NCBI GenBank assembly: GCA_038207265.1
Contig: JBBQZZ010000018.1
Coordinates: 1-64,000 of the forward strand
DNA length: 64,000 nucleotides
Source: JACMLD01 sp038207265
Lineage (GTDB): Bacteria > Bacteroidota > Bacteroidia > Chitinophagales > Chitinophagaceae
Direction: 5' to 3'
The stretch's first letter is position 1, and every line of letters begins with the position of its first letter. The translations under genes were made by a program, and so were the position numbers. Positions 17,369-25,588 of the stretch are shown piece after piece. A model generated the notes under the pieces. The model saw only the letters and a program-made list of their open reading frames with translations, was not told where the DNA came from and searched no databases.

Positions 17369-17568
17369 AATGTATTGATTTTAAAATTATTAAAATAGGG
17401 GTAGGTTCCACTATTTCAGGTGGAAACGGAAAATGAATCTTTGAAGGCTGAAATCTTGAACCAGTAAGGCTTTTTAAAAAAATGGATTCGTAGCTATAAT
17501 TTATTCTTGCAACCTTACATAGCTACTACTACAGATAAAGGAGATCATTGCAGGAAAGGTCCAGACAT

Positions 17569-17601
17569 AAAAAAGCCCATAAAACAGCTATTTTACAGGC
17601 T
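17569..17601 (-). terminator. Intrinsic terminator, distal of a tandem pair
   Basis: On the minus strand an 11-bp stem with two G-U pairs is followed by six T residues. It shares the 15-bp sequence AAAAGCCCATAAAAC with the proximal terminator at 17613. Confidence 0.6.
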
Positions 17602-17612
17602 ATACAAAATGC

Positions 17613-17644
17613 AAAAGCCCATAAAACAAATGCTTTATGAGCTT
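17613..17644 (-). terminator. Intrinsic terminator of tRNA-Met
   Basis: A 13-bp minus-strand stem (AAGCTCATAAAGC with GTTTTATGGGCTT, 4-nt loop) then TT, 15 bp after the tRNA end. Confidence 0.65.
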
Positions 17645-17658
17645 ACCAATTTCTTATG

Positions 17659-17732
17659 TAGCGAGGATGGGAATTGAACCCATCACCTCAGGGTTATGAA
17701 TCCTGCGCTCTAACCAACTGAGCTACCTCGCC
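17659..17732 (-). tRNA. tRNA-Met (CAT anticodon)
   Basis: The minus strand folds as a cloverleaf: acceptor GGCGAGG with CCTCGCT, D arm GCTC..GAGC, anticodon loop TTCATAA, T-arm GGGTTCAATTCCC. The CCA end is not encoded. Anticodon CAT means elongator tRNA-Met, or tRNA-Ile2 if C34 is lysidinylated; the sequence does not decide this with certainty. There is an A-C pair at the base of the anticodon loop. Its 3' end faces the integrase, as expected for an island attachment site. Confidence 0.92.
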
Positions 17733-17784
17733 AGGGGGCTGCAAAAATATATAAATCGACTCAAATGTGAAAACAAAATAAGGC

Positions 17785-17804
17785 AGCCCCGGGGAACCGG
17801 GGCC
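17785..17804 (-). terminator. GC-rich hairpin after the IS1595-like gene
   Basis: GCCCCGG / CCGGGGC stem with a 4-nt loop, followed on the minus strand by TGCCTTATTTTG. A likely terminator between the gene at 17907 and the tRNA. Confidence 0.45.
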
Positions 17805-17906
17805 GCGTAACATGAGAAAACTATTATCACTGCCTGAATAAACTGATCCCCGGCGGCAGCGTTGGTGAAAACGGGGAAGTATCTTGAACCATTCCCTTTC
17901 CGGTGC

Positions 17907-18593
17907 TTATATAAAAGCCCTGGATAAATGCAAGGGATGTTTATAAATTATATTGAGCAAAATATTATTGATGTCGTCGTTACGATTATTGTAACGAAAT
18001 TCACATTCTTTAACATGCAGGTACAGGGTACTTTTATTCAATCCCCGGAATTTCAATAGCCGGCTTTTCGCATTTCCCCAAAACACTGCAATTTCATCTG
18101 TTTGCATTTTATTGGCTACACTGTTATCAATCCGGTACAATCTCCAGGCATCAAAATCAGCAATGGCATGATATTTCATAAACCTGCGTAATCCATTCAT
18201 ATGCTCGTTGTTTTGCAACTTAGCCTGTTGCAATTCATAAATAGATGTTTTATCTATGTCATTGAGTCCATCCGCAAATATGTTTCCATTCATATTATAG
18301 AACCCGAAGTAATTATTGGAACTTTCTTCTTCAGTATTACCATCTGTTATCATTCCGGAAACAGGTAAGGCACTGTTATAAGCATCTTGTTTTTTGACCT
18401 GGTAAAGGCTTTTTTCTTCACAATGCCTGGTAATATGCGTTCGAATCAACTTAAGATAGTTGTTGATGGTAACCCTGCTAACACCGGTAATGCCGGCAAT
18501 CTGGGTGGCAGTAAGATCATCAGAAAAAAGTTGAATGATTTCACGACAGGTTTTTTCCGACAAATGGGATCTTTTAAGCATTTTATTTTTCAT
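17907..18593 (-). CDS. IS1595-family transposase-derived protein
   Basis: 228 aa. The N-terminus has a helix-turn-helix (TATQIAGITGVSRVTINNYL, residues ~28-48). A middle segment NYFGFYNMNGNIF resembles the strand after the first catalytic Asp of ISXO2/IS1595 transposases, and the end (FWGNAKSRLLKFRGLNKSTL, LHVKECEFRYNNRNDDI) is a clear match to the family C-terminus. The canonical catalytic acidic residues are not evident, and I see no flanking terminal inverted repeats. It may be a domesticated or decayed transposase. A GC-rich terminator follows. Confidence 0.65.
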   Translation of the reverse strand: MKNKMLKRSHLSEKTCREIIQLFSDDLTATQIAGITGVSRVTINNYLKLIRTHITRHCEEKSLYQVKKQDAYNSALPVSGMITDGNTEEESSNNYFGFYNMNGNIFADGLNDIDKTSIYELQQAKLQNNEHMNGLRRFMKYHAIADFDAWRLYRIDNSVANKMQTDEIAVFWGNAKSRLLKFRGLNKSTLYLHVKECEFRYNNRNDDINNILLNIIYKHPLHLSRAFI

Positions 18594-18640
18594 AGTAAAC
18601 AGTTATACGAAATAATTCGGAGTTAAGATGGTATTTAAAC

Positions 18641-18672
18641 CCCGCAGGGAAAACATAAAATACACCTGCGGG
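18641..18672. other. 8-bp GC-rich inverted repeat
   Basis: CCCGCAGG / CCTGCGGG with a 16-nt loop between the IS1595-like gene and the end of the E1 gene. There is no T-tract, so a terminator role is weak. Confidence 0.25.
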
Positions 18673-18802
18673 TAAATTAAAGGTTGAATGCAATCAACTA
18701 GATTAATTAACCTCTATACCATATTAATAGACTAATGCGGGATGAAAATGTTACAACTTTCTTTTAAACGAAGCTTGAATGGGTAATTTCATTGCTGAAG
18801 CA

Positions 18803-20866
18803 TCAATCATGTAACAAATGTTGTAAAACACCTGTTAGTTTTTGTACCGTTGGTAACATTGCCTGCTCCAGTAAATAATTGAGGGGTACCGCTGGTAAAT
18901 TTAAAGCGCCCAGTATTTCCACCGCTGCATCCAGGTGATGAAAACAGTGTCTTGAAATTCGTCCTGCAAGTGCTTCTGCAAATGAATTGTTTTGTTGTTC
19001 CTCTGTTAGCACCAGGCATTTGCCATGTTTGCGTACCGAAGCATAGATCAATTCTTCGTCAAGCGGAAATAAAGTACGTAAATCAATGATCTCAACCTGG
19101 CCAGGAAAATGCTCTGCTGCCATGCGCGACCAATGCACTCCCATGCCATATGTAATAATACAACAGGATTCACCTGCGTTTACTTTTAACTCATCGGCCT
19201 GCAGTTCAATACGACCCTTTCCAAGCGGAATGATATAATCCCGGGATGGTTCTGTTGATTTTGCTTCATTGGTACCGGGCACCTTACTCCAATAAAGACC
19301 CTTGTGCTCCAGCATTAATACCGGGTTGGGATCATAAAAGGCGGCTTTCATCAAACCCTTCATGTCCGCTGCATTTGAAGGATACACAATCTTAATTCCT
19401 TTGATGGATAATAGCGTTGTTTCAATTGAACCACTGTGATAAGGGCCACCACCACCATATGCACCAATGGGGACCCGTATCAATGCCTGCACCGGAAATT
19501 TTCCGTTGCTTAAATAACACGACTTCGACATTTCTGTTACCAGTTGATTAAAGCCAGGGTATATATAGTCTGCAAACTGAATTTCTACTATTGGTTTTAT
19601 ACCAACCGCGCACATTCCAATAGTTGATCCTATAATGTATGCTTCCTGGATGGCAGTATTGAAAACACGGTGATCACCAAACCTTTCTGCCAGTGTTGCC
19701 GCTTCCCGGAAAACTCCTCCCAGTCGCCTGCCTACATCCTGGCCATAAAATAATGATTCCGGGTGATCTTCCATGATCTCCCTGATGGCAAACAAGGCTG
19801 CATCAACCATATTAATCCTGGAATGGCTGGCAGGACTTCTCTCACCCTTTTCTTCTGTGATCGTTGTTTCTTTAAAAACATGTTCAGTAACCGATAATAC
19901 ATCCGGTTCCGCGGCAGCATAAGCTTTTTCAAAGGCAACTTGCACTTCTTTGCCGCATGTTTCTTCTATTTGCGAGAGTTGTTCTTCGTGGAAACCTCTT
20001 TCAAATAATTTTTTTTTAAGTTTAATAAAAGGATCATCCAATGCATGGTTCTTCAAATCTTCTTCGGTTCTGTAAAATTCTTTTCTCACACCACTGGTAT
20101 GATGTCCAAGTAAAGGAACTGTTGCCTGCAGAAGGAAAGGCGATCTGTGATTCCTGACATGACCAATAATTTCCGCCAACCTTTCATAACATTTTTCAAA
20201 TTCACTTCCATCCAATGTAGCACGTTGTAAACCCGGGAAACCTGCGGCATAACCATAAGCATCCGTTGCTCTTGCTTCTTCCGCGCTCGCACTTATTCCC
20301 CAGTTATTGTCCTGCACAAGGAAAATTATAGGTAATTTTTTCAATGATGCAAATTGAAAAGCTTCACTTACTTCGCCTTCTGTAATGCTTCCATCGCCCA
20401 TTGAACACACTACAACCGGCAACTCCTGGTGAATACCTTTTTTCAACAAAGAAGATTGAATGGCTTCCAGGTATTGAATACCCTGAGCTATACCGGTAGT
20501 AGGAATCACCTGCATACCGGTTGCACTGCTTTGATGTATTATTTGCGGCTTATCTGCATGCCGGTTATTGGGATGTGCGTAATATGAGCGACCACCGCTG
20601 AATGGGTCATCTTTTTTTGCGAGCAGTTGCAACATCAATTCATAAGGTTGGTAGCCCATACCCAGTAACATGCAATCATCGCGGTAATACGGACTCACAT
20701 AATCAGTGGGTAATAATTGGAAAGCCATTGCCAGTTGAATGGCTTCGTGCCCGCGGGATGTTGAATGAACATACTTGCAATGCTGCCGGTTTACTTCATA
20801 AGTTTTTGCCATCGCTATTGCGGTGCACATCATACGCCAGGCCTTCAGTAATATATCCGCATTCAT
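18803..20866 (-). CDS. Fused alpha/beta E1 subunit of a 2-oxoacid (branched-chain type) dehydrogenase
   Basis: 687 aa. The first ~340 residues are an E1 alpha domain with the thiamine diphosphate motif GDGSITEGEVSEAF to DNNWGIS (near residue 157). From ~355 on is an E1 beta domain (YGQDVGRRLGGVFREA, FNTAIQEAYIIG, IRVPIGAYGGGGPYHSGSIE). This fused form is common in Bacteroidota; it decarboxylates branched-chain 2-oxoacids or pyruvate and passes acyl groups to an E2 lipoyl protein, which is not in the window. ATG 20866 is preceded by a TACATTTG box. Substrate choice cannot be read from the sequence. Confidence 0.9.
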   Translation of the reverse strand: MNADILLKAWRMMCTAIAMAKTYEVNRQHCKYVHSTSRGHEAIQLAMAFQLLPTDYVSPYYRDDCMLLGMGYQPYELMLQLLAKKDDPFSGGRSYYAHPNNRHADKPQIIHQSSATGMQVIPTTGIAQGIQYLEAIQSSLLKKGIHQELPVVVCSMGDGSITEGEVSEAFQFASLKKLPIIFLVQDNNWGISASAEEARATDAYGYAAGFPGLQRATLDGSEFEKCYERLAEIIGHVRNHRSPFLLQATVPLLGHHTSGVRKEFYRTEEDLKNHALDDPFIKLKKKLFERGFHEEQLSQIEETCGKEVQVAFEKAYAAAEPDVLSVTEHVFKETTITEEKGERSPASHSRINMVDAALFAIREIMEDHPESLFYGQDVGRRLGGVFREAATLAERFGDHRVFNTAIQEAYIIGSTIGMCAVGIKPIVEIQFADYIYPGFNQLVTEMSKSCYLSNGKFPVQALIRVPIGAYGGGGPYHSGSIETTLLSIKGIKIVYPSNAADMKGLMKAAFYDPNPVLMLEHKGLYWSKVPGTNEAKSTEPSRDYIIPLGKGRIELQADELKVNAGESCCIITYGMGVHWSRMAAEHFPGQVEIIDLRTLFPLDEELIYASVRKHGKCLVLTEEQQNNSFAEALAGRISRHCFHHLDAAVEILGALNLPAVPLNYLLEQAMLPTVQKLTGVLQHLLHD

Positions 20867-20882
20867 AGCAATCGATTAAATA

Positions 20883-20890
20883 CAAATGTA
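20883..20890 (-). promoter_or_regulatory. Promoter -7 box of the E1 gene
   Basis: TACATTTG matches TAnnTTTG, 16 nt before the E1 ATG. Confidence 0.55.
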
Positions 20891-20922
20891 ACAAACCTCA
20901 AATAGTATTGATTTCAATAAAT

Positions 20923-20947
20923 AAAAAACCGTCTCACAAGGAGACGG
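20923..20947 (-). terminator. Intrinsic terminator of the FAH-family gene
   Basis: CCGTCTC / GAGACGG stem, 5-nt loop, then TTTTTTAT on the minus strand, 23 bp past the stop codon. Confidence 0.85.
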
Positions 20948-20970
20948 CTATTACAATTAATTATTGTTAC

Positions 20971-21582
20971 TTATTTTACTTCAACACTGAACATTTTTTC
21001 TTCGTCAATAAAACCTTCCAGTTCATCACCTACCACACATTCTCCCACACCAGCGGGTGTACCTGTGAAAATAAGGTCACCGATATTGACTGAAAAATAA
21101 TTTGAAATATAAGAAACGATTTTATCGAAATTATTAATCATTAACCCGGAATTACTCTGCTGAACAATTTCCTTGTTTTTATACAAACCGAAATTGATGT
21201 CTTTTTTATTCTTGATAGCAGGTAATAAAGTCCATTTACCAATAACAGCAGAATTATCCCAGCTTTTAGCTTTTTCCCAGGGCAACCCTTTTGCTTTTAA
21301 TTCGTTCTGAATATCCCTGGCGGTGAAATCAATTCCCACAGTTATGGCATCATAGTATTTGCTTGCGAACCGATCCTGGATGTATTTTCCATTCTTGGAA
21401 ATGCGTAATACCAATTCACATTCGTAGTGTAATTCATTGGTAAATTCAGGGTAATAAAAAGGAGTGTGAGCCTGGAGCAAAGCACTTTTAGGTTTCATAA
21501 AAATGATAGGCTCATCGGGAACTTCGTTCCCCAATTCCTGGGCATGAGCTACATAGTTACGGCCTACACAGAATATTTTCAT
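20971..21582 (-). CDS. Fumarylacetoacetate hydrolase family protein (acylpyruvase type)
   Basis: 203 aa from ATG 21582 (MKIFCVGRNYVAHAQELGN); a TTG at 21588 is possible. Family signatures: GRNYVAHAQELGNEVP, the metal-binding Glu pair in YECELVLRI, Asp in GIDFTARDIQ and GDLIFTGTPAGVG. Members cleave C-C bonds of acylpyruvates or decarboxylate oxaloacetate; which one applies here is unknown. Length is the short form (~205 aa) of the family. It is monocistronic with its own terminator. Confidence 0.88.
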   Translation of the reverse strand: MKIFCVGRNYVAHAQELGNEVPDEPIIFMKPKSALLQAHTPFYYPEFTNELHYECELVLRISKNGKYIQDRFASKYYDAITVGIDFTARDIQNELKAKGLPWEKAKSWDNSAVIGKWTLLPAIKNKKDINFGLYKNKEIVQQSNSGLMINNFDKIVSYISNYFSVNIGDLIFTGTPAGVGECVVGDELEGFIDEEKMFSVEVK

Positions 21583-21732
21583 ATTCAATAAAAGGATTTG
21601 GTTGATTAAACAATCAGGTTAGTTAAAGGCATAAAGCCTGTTCAGTTCAGATAGGCATATTGAATATTAAAATGCTAACCTATTCAAAGCTGTTATAGTG
21701 ATTCTGCGAAAATAGCGATTCAGTTGAATAAT

Positions 21733-22311
21733 TCATAAAGTAACGGATAATTTGTTGAACTGGTTCATAACATGATTTACGCCTGCCAGCACGAAATTTT
21801 CGATCACTTCCACACAAATACCTATTTTTTTCTGAACCAATGGTTCTTCATCTCTCGTCCACCTACCCAATACATAATCCGATTGCATACCTTTTGGGTA
21901 ATCATTTCCTATTCCAAACCGCAACTTTGCGTAGTCCTGCGAGTTCAGAGCCTCTTCGATACTTTTCAAACCATTATGACCACCATCGCTTCCTTTGGGT
22001 CTGATTCTTATTTTATCGAGGGGAAGCGCCACTTCATCAACTATAACCAATATATTAACCACATCTATCCGTTCTTTTTCCATCCAATATTTTACAGATT
22101 TCCCACTAAGGTTCATATAGGTTGAGGGCTTTATACAAAATATAGTCCGTCCCTTTATTTTTCCTTCTGTAACATCTGCCAAACGGTCACTATGAAAAGT
22201 TATTGCATGTTTCCTGGCAAATGCATCTACAATATCAAAGCCAATATTATGACGTGTATTTTCATATTCAGCACCAATGTTCCCCAACCCAACAATAAGA
22301 TATTTGTTCAT
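21733..22311 (-). CDS. pth: Peptidyl-tRNA hydrolase
   Basis: 192 aa from ATG 22311 (MNKYLIVGLGNIG); a GTG two codons upstream is less likely because it lies in the promoter spacer. Catalytic His is in NTRHNIGFDIVD, with further family motifs KPSTYMNLSG and the Asp-containing LVIVDEVALPL and GGHNGLKSIEE. The enzyme frees tRNA from peptidyl-tRNA that drops off ribosomes. A TATTTTCG box lies 5 nt before the ATG, at the T-tract of the rplY terminator. Confidence 0.95.
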   Translation of the reverse strand: MNKYLIVGLGNIGAEYENTRHNIGFDIVDAFARKHAITFHSDRLADVTEGKIKGRTIFCIKPSTYMNLSGKSVKYWMEKERIDVVNILVIVDEVALPLDKIRIRPKGSDGGHNGLKSIEEALNSQDYAKLRFGIGNDYPKGMQSDYVLGRWTRDEEPLVQKKIGICVEVIENFVLAGVNHVMNQFNKLSVTL

Positions 22312-22316
22312 ATCCA

Positions 22317-22324
22317 CGAAAATA
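22317..22324 (-). promoter_or_regulatory. Promoter -7 box of pth
   Basis: TATTTTCG (TAnnTTYG), five bases before the pth ATG, directly following the terminator of rplY. A leaderless or near-leaderless start is implied. Confidence 0.45.
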
Positions 22325-22352
22325 AAAAAGTCCGGCCTTGCAGGCCGGACTT
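22324..22352 (-). terminator. Intrinsic terminator of rplY
   Basis: AAGTCCGGCC / GGCCGGACTT stem, 5-nt loop, then a T run on the minus strand. It ends where the pth promoter box begins. Confidence 0.88.
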
Positions 22353-22375
22353 CTGTTATAAATTATTTATTCAAT

Positions 22376-23032
22376 TTATTTTCCTTTTGCCGGTGCAGCT
22401 GCTTTTGCAGGTGCGGCCTTGGCTGCAGCTCCGGCAGCAGGTGCAGCAGCGGCAGTTGCAACAGGTGTTGAGGCTTCTTCCTGTTTCAGGAGGCGCGTTA
22501 ATACTACGGAAGCCAATGGAATTCTTGGGGAGTTGAGAATTTCGTAGTTGGCTAACTTCACATCTTCAACCCTGATATTTCCATTCAACTCCAGGTTGGT
22601 TAAATCAACTTCAATATTTTCTGTGAGGTACTTCGGCAGTGTTTTTACTTTCAGGGCCTTCATTTTCACAATCAGTTTACCCCCGTTCTTAACGCCCACG
22701 GCAGTACCGGTAAATTTTATTGGAATAGTAGCAACTACTTTTTTGTCTTCTACCAATTCCATCAAATCTACGTGTATCAACGCATCGCTTACTTTGTCAA
22801 ACTGCAGATCCTTCAAAATGCATTTATAAGTTTTTTTATCGGCAGTTACTTCTGCCAACTGGAATGCACCTGTGTATACCAATGATTTAAAAGCCGTAGC
22901 AGGAGCGTAAAAATTTACTTCGCCTGCACCGCCATAAATTACACCGGGCACCATTTCCTGAGAGCGAAGTTGCTGGGTGGCTTTCTTTCCAGTTTCGGTC
23001 CTCAGTTGTCCTTCGATTGTAATTGATTTCAT
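22376..23032 (-). CDS. rplY: 50S ribosomal protein L25/general stress protein Ctc
   Basis: 218 aa. The N-terminal L25 domain (MKSITIEGQLRTETGKKATQ, VPGVIYGG) binds 5S rRNA; the TL5-like C-terminal beta domain follows (IPIKFTGTAVGVKNGGKL). The last ~30 residues are a low-complexity Ala/Pro/Lys tail, common in Bacteroidota L25. Upstream is prs and downstream pth on the same strand, the widespread prs-rplY-pth order. Confidence 0.95.
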   Translation of the reverse strand: MKSITIEGQLRTETGKKATQQLRSQEMVPGVIYGGAGEVNFYAPATAFKSLVYTGAFQLAEVTADKKTYKCILKDLQFDKVSDALIHVDLMELVEDKKVVATIPIKFTGTAVGVKNGGKLIVKMKALKVKTLPKYLTENIEVDLTNLELNGNIRVEDVKLANYEILNSPRIPLASVVLTRLLKQEEASTPVATAAAAPAAGAAAKAAPAKAAAPAKGK

Positions 23033-23064
23033 TTTTTATTTTGTTTTATTGTTTACTGGTTATG

Positions 23065-24015
23065 CTATTTATTTCTTAACTGCGAATGAATGAATAAACT
23101 GGTGATGCTTTTATTTTCATAAGCGTTCCTGATGGCCACTCCAAACAGTTGTGCAACACTTAATACTTTGATCTTCGCTGTTTGTTGCTTTAACGGTATA
23201 GTGTCGCAAACCACCAATTCTTCCAATACACTATTTTCAATATTCGCATATGCATTACCACTCAAAACCGGGTGTGTGCACAATGCTCTTACACTTCTTG
23301 CGCCTTTTTCTTTTAACAAACCTGCCGCTTTTGCCAGCGTTCCCCCGGTATCACATATATCATCTATTAAAACCACATCCCTACCTTCCACATCGCCGAT
23401 TACCACCATGCTGGCAATCTCATTAGCACGCTTGCGGTGCTTATCACAAATCACCATTTCTGCATTAAAATAACTCGAAATTTCCCTGATGCGGTTGGCA
23501 CTTCCCACATCGGGGGCGGCAAAGGTAAGGTTTTCAAGTTTCAGATTCTCAATGTAAGGGATAAAAATAGCAGAGCTGTCCAGGTGATCCACGGGAATGT
23601 CAAAATAGCCCTGGATCTGGGCTGCGTGCAAGTCCATGGTTATCACCCTATCGGCTCCTGCAGCCACAATCATATTGGCAATCAGTTTCGCCCCTATTGC
23701 CACTCTTGGTTTATCTTTTCTATCCTGCCGGGCGTAACCATAATATGGTATTACTGCAATAACCTTGTAAGCAGATGCGCGCCTTACTGCATCTATCATC
23801 AGTAAAAGTTCAAGAATATTATCTGCCGGGGAAAATGTGCTCTGGATAAGAAAAACCATGTCGCCCCGGATACTTTCCTGGAATACCGGCTGAAATTCAC
23901 CATCGCTAAATTTTTGTGTAATGCACTTCCCGAGGTTGGTTCCATATTGCTGGGCGATCTTTTCTGCGAGGTACTGGGAACTGGTACCGGAGAATATTTT
24001 TACCGAAGTCTGCAT
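23065..24015 (-). CDS. prs: Ribose-phosphate pyrophosphokinase
   Basis: 316 aa, the usual length. Motifs: ATP-binding RQDRKDKPR, DLHAAQIQGYF, and the PRPP loop DVVLIDDICDTGGTL. It makes PRPP from ribose 5-phosphate and ATP for nucleotide, His and Trp synthesis. rplY follows after 32 bp, so they are probably co-transcribed. A TATCTTCG box lies ~20 nt before the ATG. Confidence 0.96.
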   Translation of the reverse strand: MQTSVKIFSGTSSQYLAEKIAQQYGTNLGKCITQKFSDGEFQPVFQESIRGDMVFLIQSTFSPADNILELLLMIDAVRRASAYKVIAVIPYYGYARQDRKDKPRVAIGAKLIANMIVAAGADRVITMDLHAAQIQGYFDIPVDHLDSSAIFIPYIENLKLENLTFAAPDVGSANRIREISSYFNAEMVICDKHRKRANEIASMVVIGDVEGRDVVLIDDICDTGGTLAKAAGLLKEKGARSVRALCTHPVLSGNAYANIENSVLEELVVCDTIPLKQQTAKIKVLSVAQLFGVAIRNAYENKSITSLFIHSQLRNK

Positions 24016-24140
24016 AAGAGAAGCGATTGGTGGCGCGAAGATAAAACTTCACAACAGAAATAAAGGGTTGAAAAAAATGAATTTTTGAACCCTTTATTAA
24101 CCGCAATTACATTTGTTATGCAAAAAGCACGTGCTTATTA

Positions 24141-24353
24141 TTATTGACCGATAGACGCATATACCGGCTTTTCTGTAGCACGATTAGCAGCCTGAACCGA
24201 AGTCTGTTGAGTTGTACCCGCCTTTTTTGGATTAAAAGCGTAAAAAACGGATGAACAGATAAAAATGGAAAAAAATAAGGAGACTGTATAAATTCCAACA
24301 CAAAAGAAAAGAGACTGCAGTCCGCCAAGGTTGTTGAAAGTGTTACGTTTCAT
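24141..24353 (-). CDS. Small membrane protein
   Basis: 70 aa from ATG 24353 (MKRNTFNNLGGLQSLFF); an upstream TTG/GTG extension adds poor residues. One strong transmembrane helix (residues ~13-36, CVGIYTVSLFFSIFICSSVF) is followed by a polar tail (KKAGTTQQTSVQAANRATEK). No family is recognised. It stands alone between prs and radC, on the prs strand. Confidence 0.55.
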   Translation of the reverse strand: MKRNTFNNLGGLQSLFFCVGIYTVSLFFSIFICSSVFYAFNPKKAGTTQQTSVQAANRATEKPVYASIGQ

Positions 24354-24475
24354 AGGATTTTCAATTTTAGTTTTCAAACGGGATGATGGATATGTCAATT
24401 AACGCTTAAATGGCTTTGCTATTGTACCACTTTCAGGTTATTGAGTGAGATAAAATTATTCTCTTTATTTACAAA

Positions 24476-25168
24476 ATGCAAGCGCAGAATTACTCAATTA
24501 AAGATTGGGCCCCGGATGATCGCCCCCGCGAAAAATTACTAAGTAAGACCCCCAAAGCACTAAGCGATGCAGAATTACTGGCTATATTGATCACCAATGG
24601 CACAAAAGAGAAGACGGCAGTTGATTTAGCCAGGGAAATGCTTGCCCTGGGAAAGAACAACCTGGGAGAACTGGGCCGTCTTTCAGTAAAAGACCTGATG
24701 AAAATTAAGGGCATAGGTATAGCGAAAGCTATCATCATCTCGGCTGCCATGGAATTAGGAAGACGAAGGCAGTCAAGTTCTTTCCTGGAAAAACAGCAGG
24801 TGAAGAACAGTTCAGACATTGCCAATTATTTGCAGCCATTATTAAGCGATTACCAACATGAAGTTTTTGCAGTAGTGTTTCTTAACCGCGCCAACAAAAT
24901 CAATCATTTTGAAATAATAAGTATGGGTGGAATGACTGGTACCGTTGCCGATCCACGTATTATTCTAAAAAAAGCATTGCAGGAAGAAGCAGTGAACATT
25001 GTTTTGTGTCATAACCATCCTTCCGGAAATTTAAGACCCAGTAAAGCCGATGAAGAACTGACATATAAAATAAAAGAAGCAGCAAAATTTCTGGACATCA
25101 AAGTGCTGGACCATATAATAGTAAGCAACGAAGGATTTTACAGCTTTGCCGACGAAGGCATCTTATAG
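24476..25168 (+). CDS. radC: RadC family JAMM/MPN+ protein
   Basis: 230 aa. An N-terminal UPF0758/HhH region (LSVKDLMKIKGIGIAKAI) is followed by a JAMM metalloprotease-like motif with HNHPSGNLRPSKAD and an upstream Glu (ALQEEAVNIV). The cellular role is unsettled; it has been linked to recombination or natural transformation in some bacteria. It is convergent with the DUF3467 gene, 8 bp apart. Confidence 0.92.
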   Translation: MQAQNYSIKDWAPDDRPREKLLSKTPKALSDAELLAILITNGTKEKTAVDLAREMLALGKNNLGELGRLSVKDLMKIKGIGIAKAIIISAAMELGRRRQSSSFLEKQQVKNSSDIANYLQPLLSDYQHEVFAVVFLNRANKINHFEIISMGGMTGTVADPRIILKKALQEEAVNIVLCHNHPSGNLRPSKADEELTYKIKEAAKFLDIKVLDHIIVSNEGFYSFADEGIL

Positions 25169-25176
25169 AGATTCAG

Positions 25177-25491
25177 TTATGCCTGGGCTGTTGGTCCGCC
25201 GAAATTCAACGGAAACTCAACCATTTCCTGATCTTTAATTTCACCATGCGCTTCTTCAAACCGGTGGATATTATCATCCAGCGCCTTCAAAAATCTTTTT
25301 GCATGTTGCGGAGTGAGAATAATCCTGCTTTTTACCTTGCTTTTGGGCGTGCCGGGCATAACACTTACAAAATCTACAATAAATTCTGCATGAGAATGTG
25401 TTATGATTACCAGGTTTGAATAAGTACCTTCTGCTACTTCTTCCGAAATTTCTATATTTAACTGACTGGGTGCTGCGTTTGCTGTGCTCAT
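25177..25491 (-). CDS. DUF3467 family protein
   Basis: 104 aa. The family pattern is visible: IEISEEVAEGTYSNLVIITH, EFIVDFVSVMPG, SRIILTPQHAKRFL, then a C-terminal coil. DUF3467 is widespread in Bacteroidota and of unknown function. A TATTTTTG box lies about 18 nt before its ATG. Confidence 0.88.
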   Translation of the reverse strand: MSTANAAPSQLNIEISEEVAEGTYSNLVIITHSHAEFIVDFVSVMPGTPKSKVKSRIILTPQHAKRFLKALDDNIHRFEEAHGEIKDQEMVEFPLNFGGPTAQA

Positions 25492-25509
25492 AACTAATTA
25501 TTTCTTACT

Positions 25510-25517
25510 CAAAAATA
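25510..25517 (-). promoter_or_regulatory. Promoter -7 box of the DUF3467 gene
   Basis: TATTTTTG matches TAnnTTTG on the minus strand, upstream of ATG 25491. Confidence 0.45.
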
Positions 25518-25588
25518 GCAAACCATTTTTGAATCAGTAAAAAAGAACCCAAGAGACATTTTACAAATCGATCCTATTTCTAAAAATT

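Noticed and set aside
1..17658. Second att site (copy of the tRNA-Met 3' end) within the window
   Set aside because: I did not see the GCGAGGATGGG-type sequence elsewhere to the left, so the island limit is probably outside the window or decayed.
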